Source: Litsea cubeba (taxonomy: Eukaryota; Streptophyta; Magnoliopsida; Laurales; Lauraceae). Taken from it: 64,000 nt of DNA. Below are positions 36,222 through 46,446 of this stretch, one piece after another. The notes under the pieces were generated by a model. It made no database searches and was not told the origin of the DNA. It saw only the letters and a list, made by a program, of their open reading frames with translations. Both the position numbers and the translations under genes were made by a program. The DNA lies in assembly GCA_012931725.1 (NCBI GenBank), contig CM022955.1, positions 16,010,654 through 16,074,653 of the forward strand, in the 5' to 3' direction. The first letter of the stretch is position 1, and every line of letters starts with the position of its first letter.

Positions 36222-39200
36222 ATGGACAAAAATGAAATTAAATTGATCAAATTTAATGGCAAGAATTATACTTCGTGGTCTTATCAACTTCAAGTCTATC
36301 TTGAAGGAAAAGAAATGTGGGGACTTGTTTCAGGCTGGGATCCTCGACCTAAGGAAGATGAGAAAAAAATACTTTCTTGGCATACTAAGGATGCTAAGAT
36401 AAAAACCTGGATTCTTGGCTCTGTTGAACCCCAATATATCTTGAACCTAAAACCGTACAAGACCTCCAAGGAGATGTGGGAATATCTGAAACAAGTGTAT
36501 CACCAAGGAAACTCTGCCTGTCAATACCAACTTGAACTGGAGATTGCTCAGTATTCTCAAGGCACATCTTCCATCCAGGACTATTATACAGGATTTCTCA
36601 ATTTATGGGCGGAATATGATGAAATCAAATACCTCAATGTATCTGTGGCAGCCCTTTCTGAGATTCAAACTTTACAGGCAACTTCTCATAGAGATCAGTT
36701 CCTCATGAAATTGAGATCTGAATATGAGATCGTTCGTTCCAATTTGATGAGCAGAGTTCCATCTCCATCTCTGAATGAGTGTCTCAATGAACTCTTGCGA
36801 GAGGAACAAAGCCAGCTCACTCAGCATGTTCTGAAGCAACAATCCTCTGGGAACTCTCCGGATGTTGCCTATGCTGCCACTGCTAGTTACACTCCTGGTG
36901 TTTCTCACGGTCCGGGAGGGATCGTCCATCATACTACTTCTGCTAATAAAGGACAAACCCCTGCAAGAGATCTCAACAAAATCCAATGTTTTGGATGTAA
37001 GAGTTTTGGACACTATGCCTCACAGTGTAAGACCAAGTTTTGTAATTACTGCAAATCCAATGGTCATGTTATCAATGAATGCAAACGGCGGCCACAGAAT
37101 CGCACTCCCCGAGCATATCATGTCAACACTGCTGATGCTACTACTTCCAGTGATAGTCTTTCTGCACCAGTCATGCCTTCGCCACCTCCTGCCTCTACTA
37201 CTGCTCCTCAGATCACCCCTGAGCTTATTCAACAAATGATCATCAATGCCTTTTCTGCACTTAGCATTTCAGGTAACCAACATTCCTCTTCTTCCATATG
37301 GTTTATTGATTCTGGAGCTTCCAATCACATGACCTCCACCACTCATCTCTCTAACCTACAACCATACAAAGGGAATTTGCAAGTCCATACTGCTGATGGT
37401 CAAAAGCTTCCTATTACAGCTACTGGTGATATCATTCATTCTTTACCTCTTACAAAAGTCTTTCTATCTCCTCATCTTACCACAAATCTTCTGTCTGTTG
37501 GACAACTGATTGATGATAATTGTAATGTTTCCTTTTCTCGCTCTGGTTGTGTTGTGCAGGATCAAGTGTCGGGGACGGTGATCGCGAAGGGGCCTAAGTG
37601 TGGACGCCTGTTTCCTCTTATGATGCCTTCTTCTCAGAATAAACAAATCTCTGCTTTTTCTTGTTTTTCTCCTCAAGATGTTTGGAGGCTCTGGCACAAT
37701 AGATTAGGCCATCCTCATTCAAAATTGTTATCTTTGATGTTGAAAACTGGTGGTATTAATGAAAATAAAACATCTTTTAGTCGAATTTCTGATGAGTGTT
37801 CTGTTTGCAAACTTGGAAAAAGCAAAGTCCTTCCATTTTCTTCCAAATCTACTATGGCTTCAAATTGCTTTAACATTATTCATAGCGACGTCTGGGGGGA
37901 TTACACCTGTAATTTCTCATACCCATTTCAAATATTTTGTCACATTTATTGATGATCATAGTAGATTCACATGGGTTTATTTCTTACACTCTAAATCTGA
38001 AGTCTTTGATATTTTCCAAAAATTTATGGCGTATGTTGAAAATCAGTTTTCTACTCGCATTAAAGTTCTCCGATCTGATTCCGGAGGAGAATATATGTCC
38101 CATCAGTTTCAAAATTATTTGCAAAAAACACGGGATTTTATCACAGCGATCGTGCCCTTACACTCCTCAACAGAACGGAGTTGCAGAACGCAAAAACAGA
38201 CATCTCCTCGATACTGTTCGTTCTCTTCTCCTAGAATCATCTGTTCCCGCTAGATTTTGGCCCGAAGCTTTAGCCACTGCAGTTCACTTGATCAATCGCT
38301 TACCATCCTCTCGCCTCACAAATCAAACACCATATTTTCGTCTCTTTCGTAAAGATCCTTCGTATACCCACCTGCGCATTTTTGGCTGTGTATGTTTTGT
38401 TCATCTTCCTCCGACTGAACGTACTAAATTAACTGCTCAGTCCGCCAAATGTGCATTCCTTGGCTACGCTTCTCACCAAAAGGGGTATATCTGCTATGAT
38501 CCTGTGGTCAACCGTCTTCGCATCTCTCGAAATGTCACATTTTTCGAAAAAACAAAGTTTTTTTCCTAACCATTCCGCGGATTTACCATCATTTTCTTAT
38601 CTACCAGATTTTTCTGACCCAATCTCTTCTCCACTCCTTGTCTATGAACGGCATCGTTATAAGGATGTTCCACTACTGCCTTCCCCTCCGGATCCCTCAC
38701 CGGCACCTGATCCTGACCACGTTTCATCACATGATGCTCCATCTCCAATTCAGCTTCGACGCTCTACCCGTCTCTCTAAGCCTCCAGAAAAATACGGGTT
38801 CACTCACACCTCCTTGCTTGCTACTCTCTCCTCTATTGCTATTCCTTCTTCTTACTCACAGGCGGTGAAGCATGACTGTTGGAAAAAAGCTATGCACGAA
38901 GAATTAGCTGCATTACAGGAGAATCATACCTGGGATATTGTTCCATGTCCCTTATCTGCAAAACCTATTGGCTGCAAATGGGTTTTTTTCAGTCAAACTT
39001 AAATCTGATGGCTCGTTGGATCGATATAAAGCAAGGTTAGTAGCACTGGGCAACCGACAGGAATATGGCATTGACTATGAAGAAACATTTGCTCCAGTTG
39101 CAAAAATGACAACAATCCGTACTGTTCTTGCCATTGCTGCTTCCCACTCATGGCCTCTTTACCAATTTGATGTCAAAAATGCATTTCTTCATGGTGATCT

Positions 39201-40376
39201 CAAGGAAGAAGTCTATATGCGACTTCCCCAAGGAATTACGGGTGTTTCGGCAGGAGATTGCGCACGCTTAAGACGATCTCTATATGGTCTTAAGCAAGCT
39301 CCGCGTGCTTGGTTTGAGAAATTCAGAGATGCTCTCCTTCGTCTACAGTTCTCTCAAAGTGCCTCTGATCCGTCTATGTTCCTTCATCGCTCCTCAAAAG
39401 GGATTACTGTCCTCTTGGTATACGTAGATGATATCATCATATCTGGGACAGATTCTGACATGATCAACCATCTACAAGCATCGTTACATGAATCTTTTCA
39501 TATGAAAGATTTAGGGCCACTCACATACTTTTTAGGCCTTGAGGTTCATCAGTCAGATAAAGGTCTAATCCTTGATCAACACAAATATGCTATGGATCTC
39601 ATTGAGACGGCTGGTCTTACACACTCAACTCCTGTAGATACACCTGTTGAGGCCAATCTACAGCTCGCGCATGATACAGGTGATCTTCTTCCTGATGCCA
39701 CAATGTATCGCCGTTTAGTCGGCAGCTTGATTTACTTGACTATCACTCGGCCCGATATCTCATATGCAGTAAATCTGGTTAGTCAGTTCATGACACAACC
39801 ACGTCATCTCCACCTGGTTGCTGTTCGACGTATTCTTCGATATGTTCTTCATACACCATCTCGTGGTCTTTTCTTTCCTGTGGGCAATTCGACTTCTCTC
39901 ATTGCTTACTCAGATTCTGACTGGGCTGGTTGCCCTGATAGTCGACGGTCTACCACGGGTTGGTGCATGTTTCTAGGGGACTCCTTGATCTCCTGGAAGT
40001 GTAAGAAACAAGATAAAGTCTCCAAATCATCCACAGAAGCAGAATATCGTGCTATGTCGGCTGCCACCTCTGAAATTGTCTGGCTTAGGAGTCTCCTTTT
40101 TGAGCTTGGATTTCCACAATCTGGCCCTACACCTCTCTATGCCGACAATACCAGTGCCATACGGATTACTGAAAATCCTGTCTTTCATGAACGCACAAAG
40201 CATATTGAAGTGGCTTGTCATTACATACGTGATGAATTTATACATGAAGCAATACTCTCCCCCATGTTCCTACCGGACTTCAAATTGCAGACATATTTAC
40301 CAAGGGACTTCCTCGGCCACGACACCAATTCTTAGTTGGCAAATTGATGCTCGTGGATTCACCCGCATCAATTTGA
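36222..40376 (+). pseudogene. Copia E gag-pol, several frameshifts
   Basis: gag from MDKNEIKLIKFNGKNYTSW at 36,222; CCHC knuckles (CFGCKSFGHYASQC near 36,990 and a second one); protease WFIDSGASNHMTS near 37,302; pre-integrase LWHNRLGHPHS near 37,690. gag to pre-integrase is one open frame to about 37,890. After that, frame changes occur near 37,893 (G run), 38,130, 38,563 (T run), 38,985 (T run) and 40,250. RT (YVDDIIISG near 39,422) and RNase H are otherwise intact. Most breaks fall in homopolymers. Confidence 0.9.
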
Positions 40377-40383
40377 GGGGGGG

Positions 40384-40676
40384 TGTCAAATGGGTTAGTG
40401 CTAAATGGGTCAGTGGGTCACAGCCCATGACAAATAAAGCCCAATCTTGTGGGACAATTCATCTCACGTGTACAGATATGTTTTGCCTTATTAGGAGATA
40501 TGATTAGATTTGATTAGATTATGATTAGATTATAATGGCTGTAATTTAGTTGATTGCTACAATCACTGTATCATGTATAGCAACTATATCTCTATATAAT
40601 GAAGCATCGTGACCCTAAAAGGGATCATCGAATTCACAATTCAGTTTCTTCTTTCTTCCTCTTGCTGGCTTTGACA
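40384..40676 (+). repeat. 3' LTR of copia E
   Basis: 293 bp; differs from the 5' LTR at ATTCAG/ATTCTG and GATTTG/GATATG. Followed by the second TCCTC. Confidence 0.95.
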
Positions 40677-40724
40677 TCCTCCCCTCCATTTAGGATATGC
40701 ACACCATCCAAAATATTGAGGAGA

Positions 40725-40862
40725 GTAAGGAGTTGATGTTCCTCATGATCCTTTAAATTTTTCCTTAATATGGACCTCCAAACCACCTAATCCCCAACTC
40801 TTGACATATAGGATTTGACCTTAGCATCCTTATCCACAGCGCAATTGAAGAGGTTTGGAGAC
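40725..40862. repeat. 138-bp direct repeat, left copy (L1 sequence)
   Basis: Starts GTAAGGAGTTGATG and ends GGTTTGGAGAC directly against the first base of the gypsy G 5' LTR. It is identical by eye to 55,614-55,751. It is part of the L1 zf-RVT coding region, so the single-copy ancestral state is known. Confidence 0.95.
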
Positions 40863-43112
40863 TGTAATATCCTGAGTACTTGGGCCCAGGATGGTCTAGC
40901 CCAGGTAGTATCTTAGTTATAGTCTGACCCAAGTTTTAATGGAAGTAGAAGTCTTAGATTTTTATAAACTTGCTTTCCACGTGAGAGAGAGAGATTGGGA
41001 AAGAAGAGAATTGTAAAACAACTCTAAATGGAAAGTTTGAAAGTGATTGGAATTCCCATCTTTCCCTTTATATATGAGAACCAACGACCCTTTGTGATAT
41101 AATTCTATTCATTGAAGAAGAGTCTGAGAATCTTGTGGATTGCAAATTAGGAGAAGAAGGAGAAAGCTGTTGATGTCAAAGGAGACAATTGTGTATCAAA
41201 GGTGAGTGAATCTTCTTAATTACTTGTTAATGATGTTCCAGACGATTGGAAATTTTGAATTAAAACTATGTATTAAGGTGAGTTCTATGTTTTTTGTCAA
41301 TGGAAGAAGGTTATATGTCTATTGGGATGATATGAATGACAGTAGGATGCAAATACAGGGAAATCCATCAAACAGGAAGTCGTTGATGGAATTCTGAAGC
41401 CTGTCGTCACTAACACAGTTTGTAGTCTAAGGATTGTGGGACCCACTCTATGATCTGATCTAAGATCAAGACCTCACATCTTAAAGGGGACGTATGGTCG
41501 ACCATAGTGGAGTTGAATATTTGATATTTGAATCGGTGGGACACACAGATCAATGCACTCAAAGAATTTCAGGCGTGAAAATCCCAGAAATCACTGTACA
41601 TGTCGTTTGTAGTTGTGGGACCCACCTATTGATCAGATCAAGGATCAAGATCACACATCTGTTCAAGGATACCTAGTCGACCATGGTGTAGTTGGCTGAT
41701 CATGGATTTGAATAGTGGGACCCACAGTACAGTGAACTTTCTATGATCACAGGCGTGAATAGCTGTATATCATGTTTTGATGTTTGAGGACCCCAGTGAA
41801 TGATCCTATGATGAATCAGAACAGTTGGAATGATGCAATAGCCTTGGTCGACCATTGTGTAGATGGACATCTGATGTTTGGATCAGTGGGACCCACTGAT
41901 CAATGGAATAAAAAATAGTCAGGCGTGACTTTGGGGTAAAACTTAGCAGATGTCGGATTTGATTTATGGAACCCAAGATATGTTTTGATGATGGATCAGA
42001 ACCAATGAGTAGAAGAATAAACCTTGGACGACCATGACCTAGAGGTCTGATCATGGTTTAGCCAAGTGGGACCCACTGGATTTTGCCAAGGGGTTCAGAC
42101 GTGAACTGCTCCTTTATGTTGTTCTGTGCAGGAAGATAAAAGGAAGTCTATTTATGGAAATAGACTTGGAATATGTGTAAAATTAATTAATTAAATTCCT
42201 TACTTAAGTGAAATTAAGTTTTGTGATCAATGTTTAATCAACTATGATTAATTAAATATACTGTGATTAATTATTATGATGCAAAGTTGTATTACATATA
42301 ATGTGGGCCCACCATATCACTCTATACCAATTTTGATACGAAGTGGGGGCACCAACCAGTGAAGTAAGTATGGGTCGGGTCCACACTACTACTGTGTAAA
42401 TCATTAATTAATATTTGATTATGAGATATTGTGCACTGGGTCCCAGATTTGGGGAGTTGGACTTGTGTCCGGATGATAGATGGCTTCGAGCCATGATGGC
42501 CGTTATAGCGGCGGGTCCTTAATGGACGTGATGAGCCACTTTGATGGCTGGTCCTTAGTGGACGTGTCTGATGAGACAGGGTCATGGTGACCGGTATACA
42601 TGTATACGATAAGGCCTTTGAGGCGTGGTGATGTGCATGGGCACGGATTGTGTGTGAAAGAATCTAAGTAATATTTAATTATTGATTTAGTCTTATTAAA
42701 TCATGTGATGTTATATTTTATGTGATTTGTGTAATTAGGAATATTCATTCACCAGTAGTACTGATGTTGTGTTACCCCCTTCAGGTAATCAAGCCACGGG
42801 CGGGACAGAGCGGAACAATGATCAGCACGTGAATTTCAATATGCGTGGCTGACAAGAGTGCACGAGAAAGATATTTTAGTAGAAAAAGGGATTAGCCTGG
42901 TTTAGGGATATTATTTGATATTTTAGTACATTATTGATGCAGACCGAACATAGTAAAGTTTGAGTAGTTACAACTATTTGATTAAATGAAATTATTATTT
43001 GATTTTAAATGCCAAATGCTTATGTGAATTATTTGACTAATGTCTGGTAAATATTACCAAAGTTTATCACGATCCAGAGATCTGACAGGGCCCCAGGATT
43101 TGGGTCGTGACA
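40863..43112 (+). repeat. 5' LTR of gypsy G
   Basis: 2,250 bp, TGTAATATCC...GTCGTGACA. It contains four tandem units of about 177 bp, and a TTTATATATGAG stretch near 41,070 that is a candidate TATA box. About a dozen differences from the 3' LTR were counted by eye. Confidence 0.93.
41495..42110 (+). repeat. Internal tandem repeat in the gypsy G 5' LTR
   Basis: Units begin at the motif TGGTCGACCAT or close variants at 41,495, 41,674, 41,845 and 42,025 (spacing 179, 171 and 180). Each unit also has GTGGGACCCAC and CAGGCGTGA at similar offsets. The units are degenerate, so the array is older than the insertion. Confidence 0.8.
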
Positions 43113-43271
43113 AAGTGGTATCAGAGCATAAGGTTTTGGGCAATTAAAAGAATTAGCAACCCATAGGCAACGTGGCGAGGACGATGGGGTGTCAACAGTA
43201 GAAACTTAAGAAAGATATGTTGCTATTAATCCTTTGGCTCACAATTTTTCTTTTGCAGAAAAAATAAGAAG

Positions 43272-44102
43272 ATGGCTAACGTTGAAGGAAACAAGAATGA
43301 AAACAACAATATTCAGCAGAACAATAGGAGTATGGAAATGCCGGAGTACGCCCGGCAGATGTTTGAAAGCTTTTTGAAAGCATATACGCAGGTTCAAGAA
43401 CAGATTTCAGCTATTCACCAACTCCAAAGTGAGAATGGCGAGGGAAATAGCAATAACAAAGGTGGATCAGGCGAAGGCAGCAATAACGGAGGCAGAAATC
43501 GTGAGAGGGATACTCTATACAAGAGATTCAACGAATTTCGCCCAAAGTGTTTTGAGGAGACCACTAACCCATGGGATGCGAATAAATGGGCAGAACATAT
43601 GGAAGGCATCTTCGAGGTCATGGGATGTACTGAACAACAGAAAGCTATATTAGCCGCTTTCAAGCTAGAAGGCGATGCGAAGGAGTGGTGGAAAGCAGCC
43701 AAGAGGTCCTTTAATGGGCAAGAAGCAGAGATCACCTGGACCTTCTTCAAGCGCGAATTTATAAAGAAGTTTATACCGGACCACATTCGGGCGCAGAAGA
43801 AGAGAGAATTTGAAACATTGGTGCAAGGCAACCTTACGGTAGCCAAGTATGCTATCAAGTTCACCGAATTGTCACACTTCGCTGAGACATTAGTGGCTAC
43901 AGAAGAGGAAAAGATGGAGCGATTTGTTAATGGCCTGCGACCGGACATTAAGAAAGATGTGAAGCTGCACGAGCCAAAGACTTATGCGGAGGCTCTAAAG
44001 AAAGCCTTCGTGTCTGAAGAAGCAATCGAGGATATAAAGAGGGAAACCCAACTGGTGACCACAGAGGGCAAATCAGATAATTATAAACACCAGTTTCCCA
44101 AC
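43272..44102 (+). CDS. Gypsy G gag, N-terminal part (interrupted)
   Basis: ATG at 43,272 (MANVEGNKNENNN). A Gly/Asn-rich stretch is followed by the retrotransposon gag domain (NPWDANKWAEHMEGIFEVMG, LEGDAKEWWKAAKR, FIKKFIPDHIRAQKKREFE, FVNGLRPDIKKDVKLHEP). The frame is open up to the copia F insertion at 44,102/44,103, which adds two codons and a stop. Beyond F the same frame resumes at 49,467 and reaches the zinc knuckles, so this gag was intact before F inserted. Confidence 0.85.
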
Positions 44103-44428
44103 TGTTAAACAGGCCCAAGGCCCAAAGTGTTAAACAGGCCCAAGGCCCAAAGCCCATCAGTAGTCAAATGCTATATCTCACGTGGAATTGATTTGGGTCA
44201 ATATTGAGACAGCTGTAGCTTTCTTAACTTAGAATAGCAATGGTTGTAATTAGTTGATTTCCTAACTTAGGTTAATGATTGATATTATTAGATTGTTTTC
44301 CTTTCTTAGAGCCTTGATTAAAGGCATGTAAATACCTATATATAATGATGGACAATCTCCATAGAAAAACACACAGAATAATATATTCTCAAGAGTATTC
44401 AAAACTCTTTTCAATCGTGAGTTTGTTA
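44103..44428 (+). repeat. 5' LTR of copia F with 25-bp terminal duplication
   Basis: 326 bp. TGTTAAACAGGCCCAAGG... occurs at 44,103 and again at 44,128; the second copy continues into the normal LTR. The CCAAC target duplication is immediately before the first copy, so the duplication is inside the element. It has CACGTGG and CTATATATAATG motifs. Confidence 0.95.
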
Positions 44429-45054
44429 TGGTATCAGAGCTACGTTCAAGGCAGTCTTGATCTTAGACACCTTCCATAGCATCAAGGGATTAGAGGTATA
44501 GAGAAACAAGTCTCTCTCATGCAACAAACAGATCTCTTCTGTTTCAAGAAAATTCCAGCGACTTCTCCTTGCTGCATCGGTGACATCCAGTTGGTGGCCC
44601 ACCCTTGATCAATCAGATCAACTTTCGAAATCCTCCCTTCATGGTCGCCTGATATTTCTAAGGTTGTTGGGGATTTTTTCAGGATTTTTCAGCACCTCCA
44701 GGTAGTTCTTCTGATCATTTTTGTGTTATTTCCAAATATCACAACAGTTTCATCAAAACCATCCAGAATCTTGGATTTTCAGCGGAATAGGTTCAAATCT
44801 GTTCCAGAAGGTGCGAAAATACTGTAGCTTATCAGATCATACTTCTGATCAGTGGTCAGATCCACCTGTGGGACCCACGTACAGCATCTACAGCCCCAGT
44901 CAAGGACGTCAGTGGGCTGTTTTTACTGTTTGTTTGGTCAGATTTATTTTTTTCTCCCTCCTGCCTGGTTGGTTCTTGCCTGTTGCTTGAGATTTGCTTG
45001 AGTTGATTACTACTCTTACTGTTTCAATCCAATTTTTTCCAATCTAACACTGAG

Positions 45055-46446
45055 ATGGAAAAATCTGAGATTACTTTGATTAAATTTACTGGACAAAATT
45101 ATCCTGCCTGGTCCTTCCAATTTCAAATATATCTCGAAGCTAAAGAATTGTGGGGATTTGTTTCTGGAACTGACCCTAAACCCACTGAGGATGAGAAGAA
45201 GATCTCCTCTTGGCATACTAAAGATGCCAAAATCAAATCCTGGATTCTGGGATCTGTCGAGCCTCATCTGATAATGAATCTCAAGCCTTACTCTACCTCG
45301 AAAGCCATGTGGGGGTACCTGAAGAAAGTATATCACCAAACTAACTCTGCACGTCAGTTTCATCTTGAATGTGCGATTGCTGAGTATGCTCAAGGGACAA
45401 TGTCGGTACAAGACTACTATTCTGGATTTCGTACTCTGTGGTCAGAATATGATAGTATTAAGTATGCGGATGTAGATGACAATGTTTTAACAGTGATCCA
45501 AGACCTTCAGGCCTCTAGTCAGCGCGATCAGTTTTTGATGAAACTGCGCAATGAATATGAAAGTGTCCGCTCGGCCCTGATGAATCGGACACCCCTACCT
45601 TCATTGGATGTTTGCTTGAATGAACTCTTACGCGAAGAACAACGCCTTACGACCTCGGCTCATATTGCTCAACAAAAAACTGAGACCTATTCGGTCGCTT
45701 TCTCGGCAAACAAAGCTTCTCAGCCTCCGCCTCATGATTTGAGCAAAACTCAATGCTACAGTTGTCAAAAATTTGGACATCTTGCATCTCAGTGCAAACA
45801 GAAGGTCTGCCGTTACTGTAAAAAGTCGGGACATATCATCTCTGAATGTCGCCGCCGCCCGCAACGTCCATCTCCGCAGTATCAGACTCCACAGTCTCAG
45901 ACTCCACATGCCTATGTTGCTTCTTCGGATATGCCTGCTCCTACATCTGCATCCTCACAGCCTGGGCCCTCTTCTTCTCTCACTCCTGAATTGGTCCAAC
46001 AAATGATTGTCAATGCTCTTTCTGCATTTGGTCTATCAGGTACATCCCATCCATCATCTACTTGGTTCCTTGATTCCGGGGCATCTAATCATATGACGTC
46101 TTCCCGTGCCCGACTCTCAAATATGCACAAATACAATGGCCATCTTCAAATACAAACTGCTAACGGGGACCAGGTTCCCATCACTGCTGTCGGTGACATT
46201 CCTGGTCCCATTCCGTTGAAAAATGTTTATCTGTGTCCCAATTTAACTTCAAATCTTTTGTCAGTCGGGCAGCTTGTTGAAAATAATTGTAACATTTCGT
46301 TTTCTTCTACTGGTTGTGTTGTGCAGGACCAGATGTCAGGGAAGGAGATCGCGAGGGGACCTAAGTGTGGACGCTTGTTTCCACTGGATTTTTCTAAATT
46401 TTCTAGGACTCAATTTGACAATAATGTGTTTTGTTTTTTCTCTTAG
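45055..46446 (+). CDS. Copia F gag-protease ORF
   Basis: 464 codons from MEKSEITLIKFTGQNYPAW. The UBN2/gag-type domain spans the first ~200 residues; two CCHC knuckles (CYSCQKFGHLASQC, CRYCKKSGHIISEC) at about residues 240-270; then a Pro/Ser/Gln-rich linker and the aspartic protease motif WFLDSGASNHMTS near residue 340. The frame ends at TAG (46,444-46,446) just after a T6 run (46,434-46,439). Close relatives A and D read through this place in one frame with one T fewer. Protein is close to that of D (about 87% in gag by eye) although the LTRs are clearly diverged. Confidence 0.9.
   Translation: MEKSEITLIKFTGQNYPAWSFQFQIYLEAKELWGFVSGTDPKPTEDEKKISSWHTKDAKIKSWILGSVEPHLIMNLKPYSTSKAMWGYLKKVYHQTNSARQFHLECAIAEYAQGTMSVQDYYSGFRTLWSEYDSIKYADVDDNVLTVIQDLQASSQRDQFLMKLRNEYESVRSALMNRTPLPSLDVCLNELLREEQRLTTSAHIAQQKTETYSVAFSANKASQPPPHDLSKTQCYSCQKFGHLASQCKQKVCRYCKKSGHIISECRRRPQRPSPQYQTPQSQTPHAYVASSDMPAPTSASSQPGPSSSLTPELVQQMIVNALSAFGLSGTSHPSSTWFLDSGASNHMTSSRARLSNMHKYNGHLQIQTANGDQVPITAVGDIPGPIPLKNVYLCPNLTSNLLSVGQLVENNCNISFSSTGCVVQDQMSGKEIARGPKCGRLFPLDFSKFSRTQFDNNVFCFFS

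Larger units (their letters stand above)
35098..40676 (+). mobile_element. Ty1/copia LTR retrotransposon E
   Basis: Plus-strand element with target duplication TCCTC (35,093-35,097 and 40,677-40,681), 293-bp LTRs differing at two sites by eye, a tRNA-Met primer site (35,391-35,402) and a polypurine tract (40,375-40,383). Inserted in the L1. Confidence 0.96.

Noticed and set aside
41495..42110. CRISPR-like array
   Set aside because: Units are long, degenerate and contiguous without spacers, and lie in an LTR of a plant retrotransposon.
43415..43948. Antisense open frame of 177 residues opposite gypsy gag
   Set aside because: It is the shadow of the sense gag frame, which has a clear domain.
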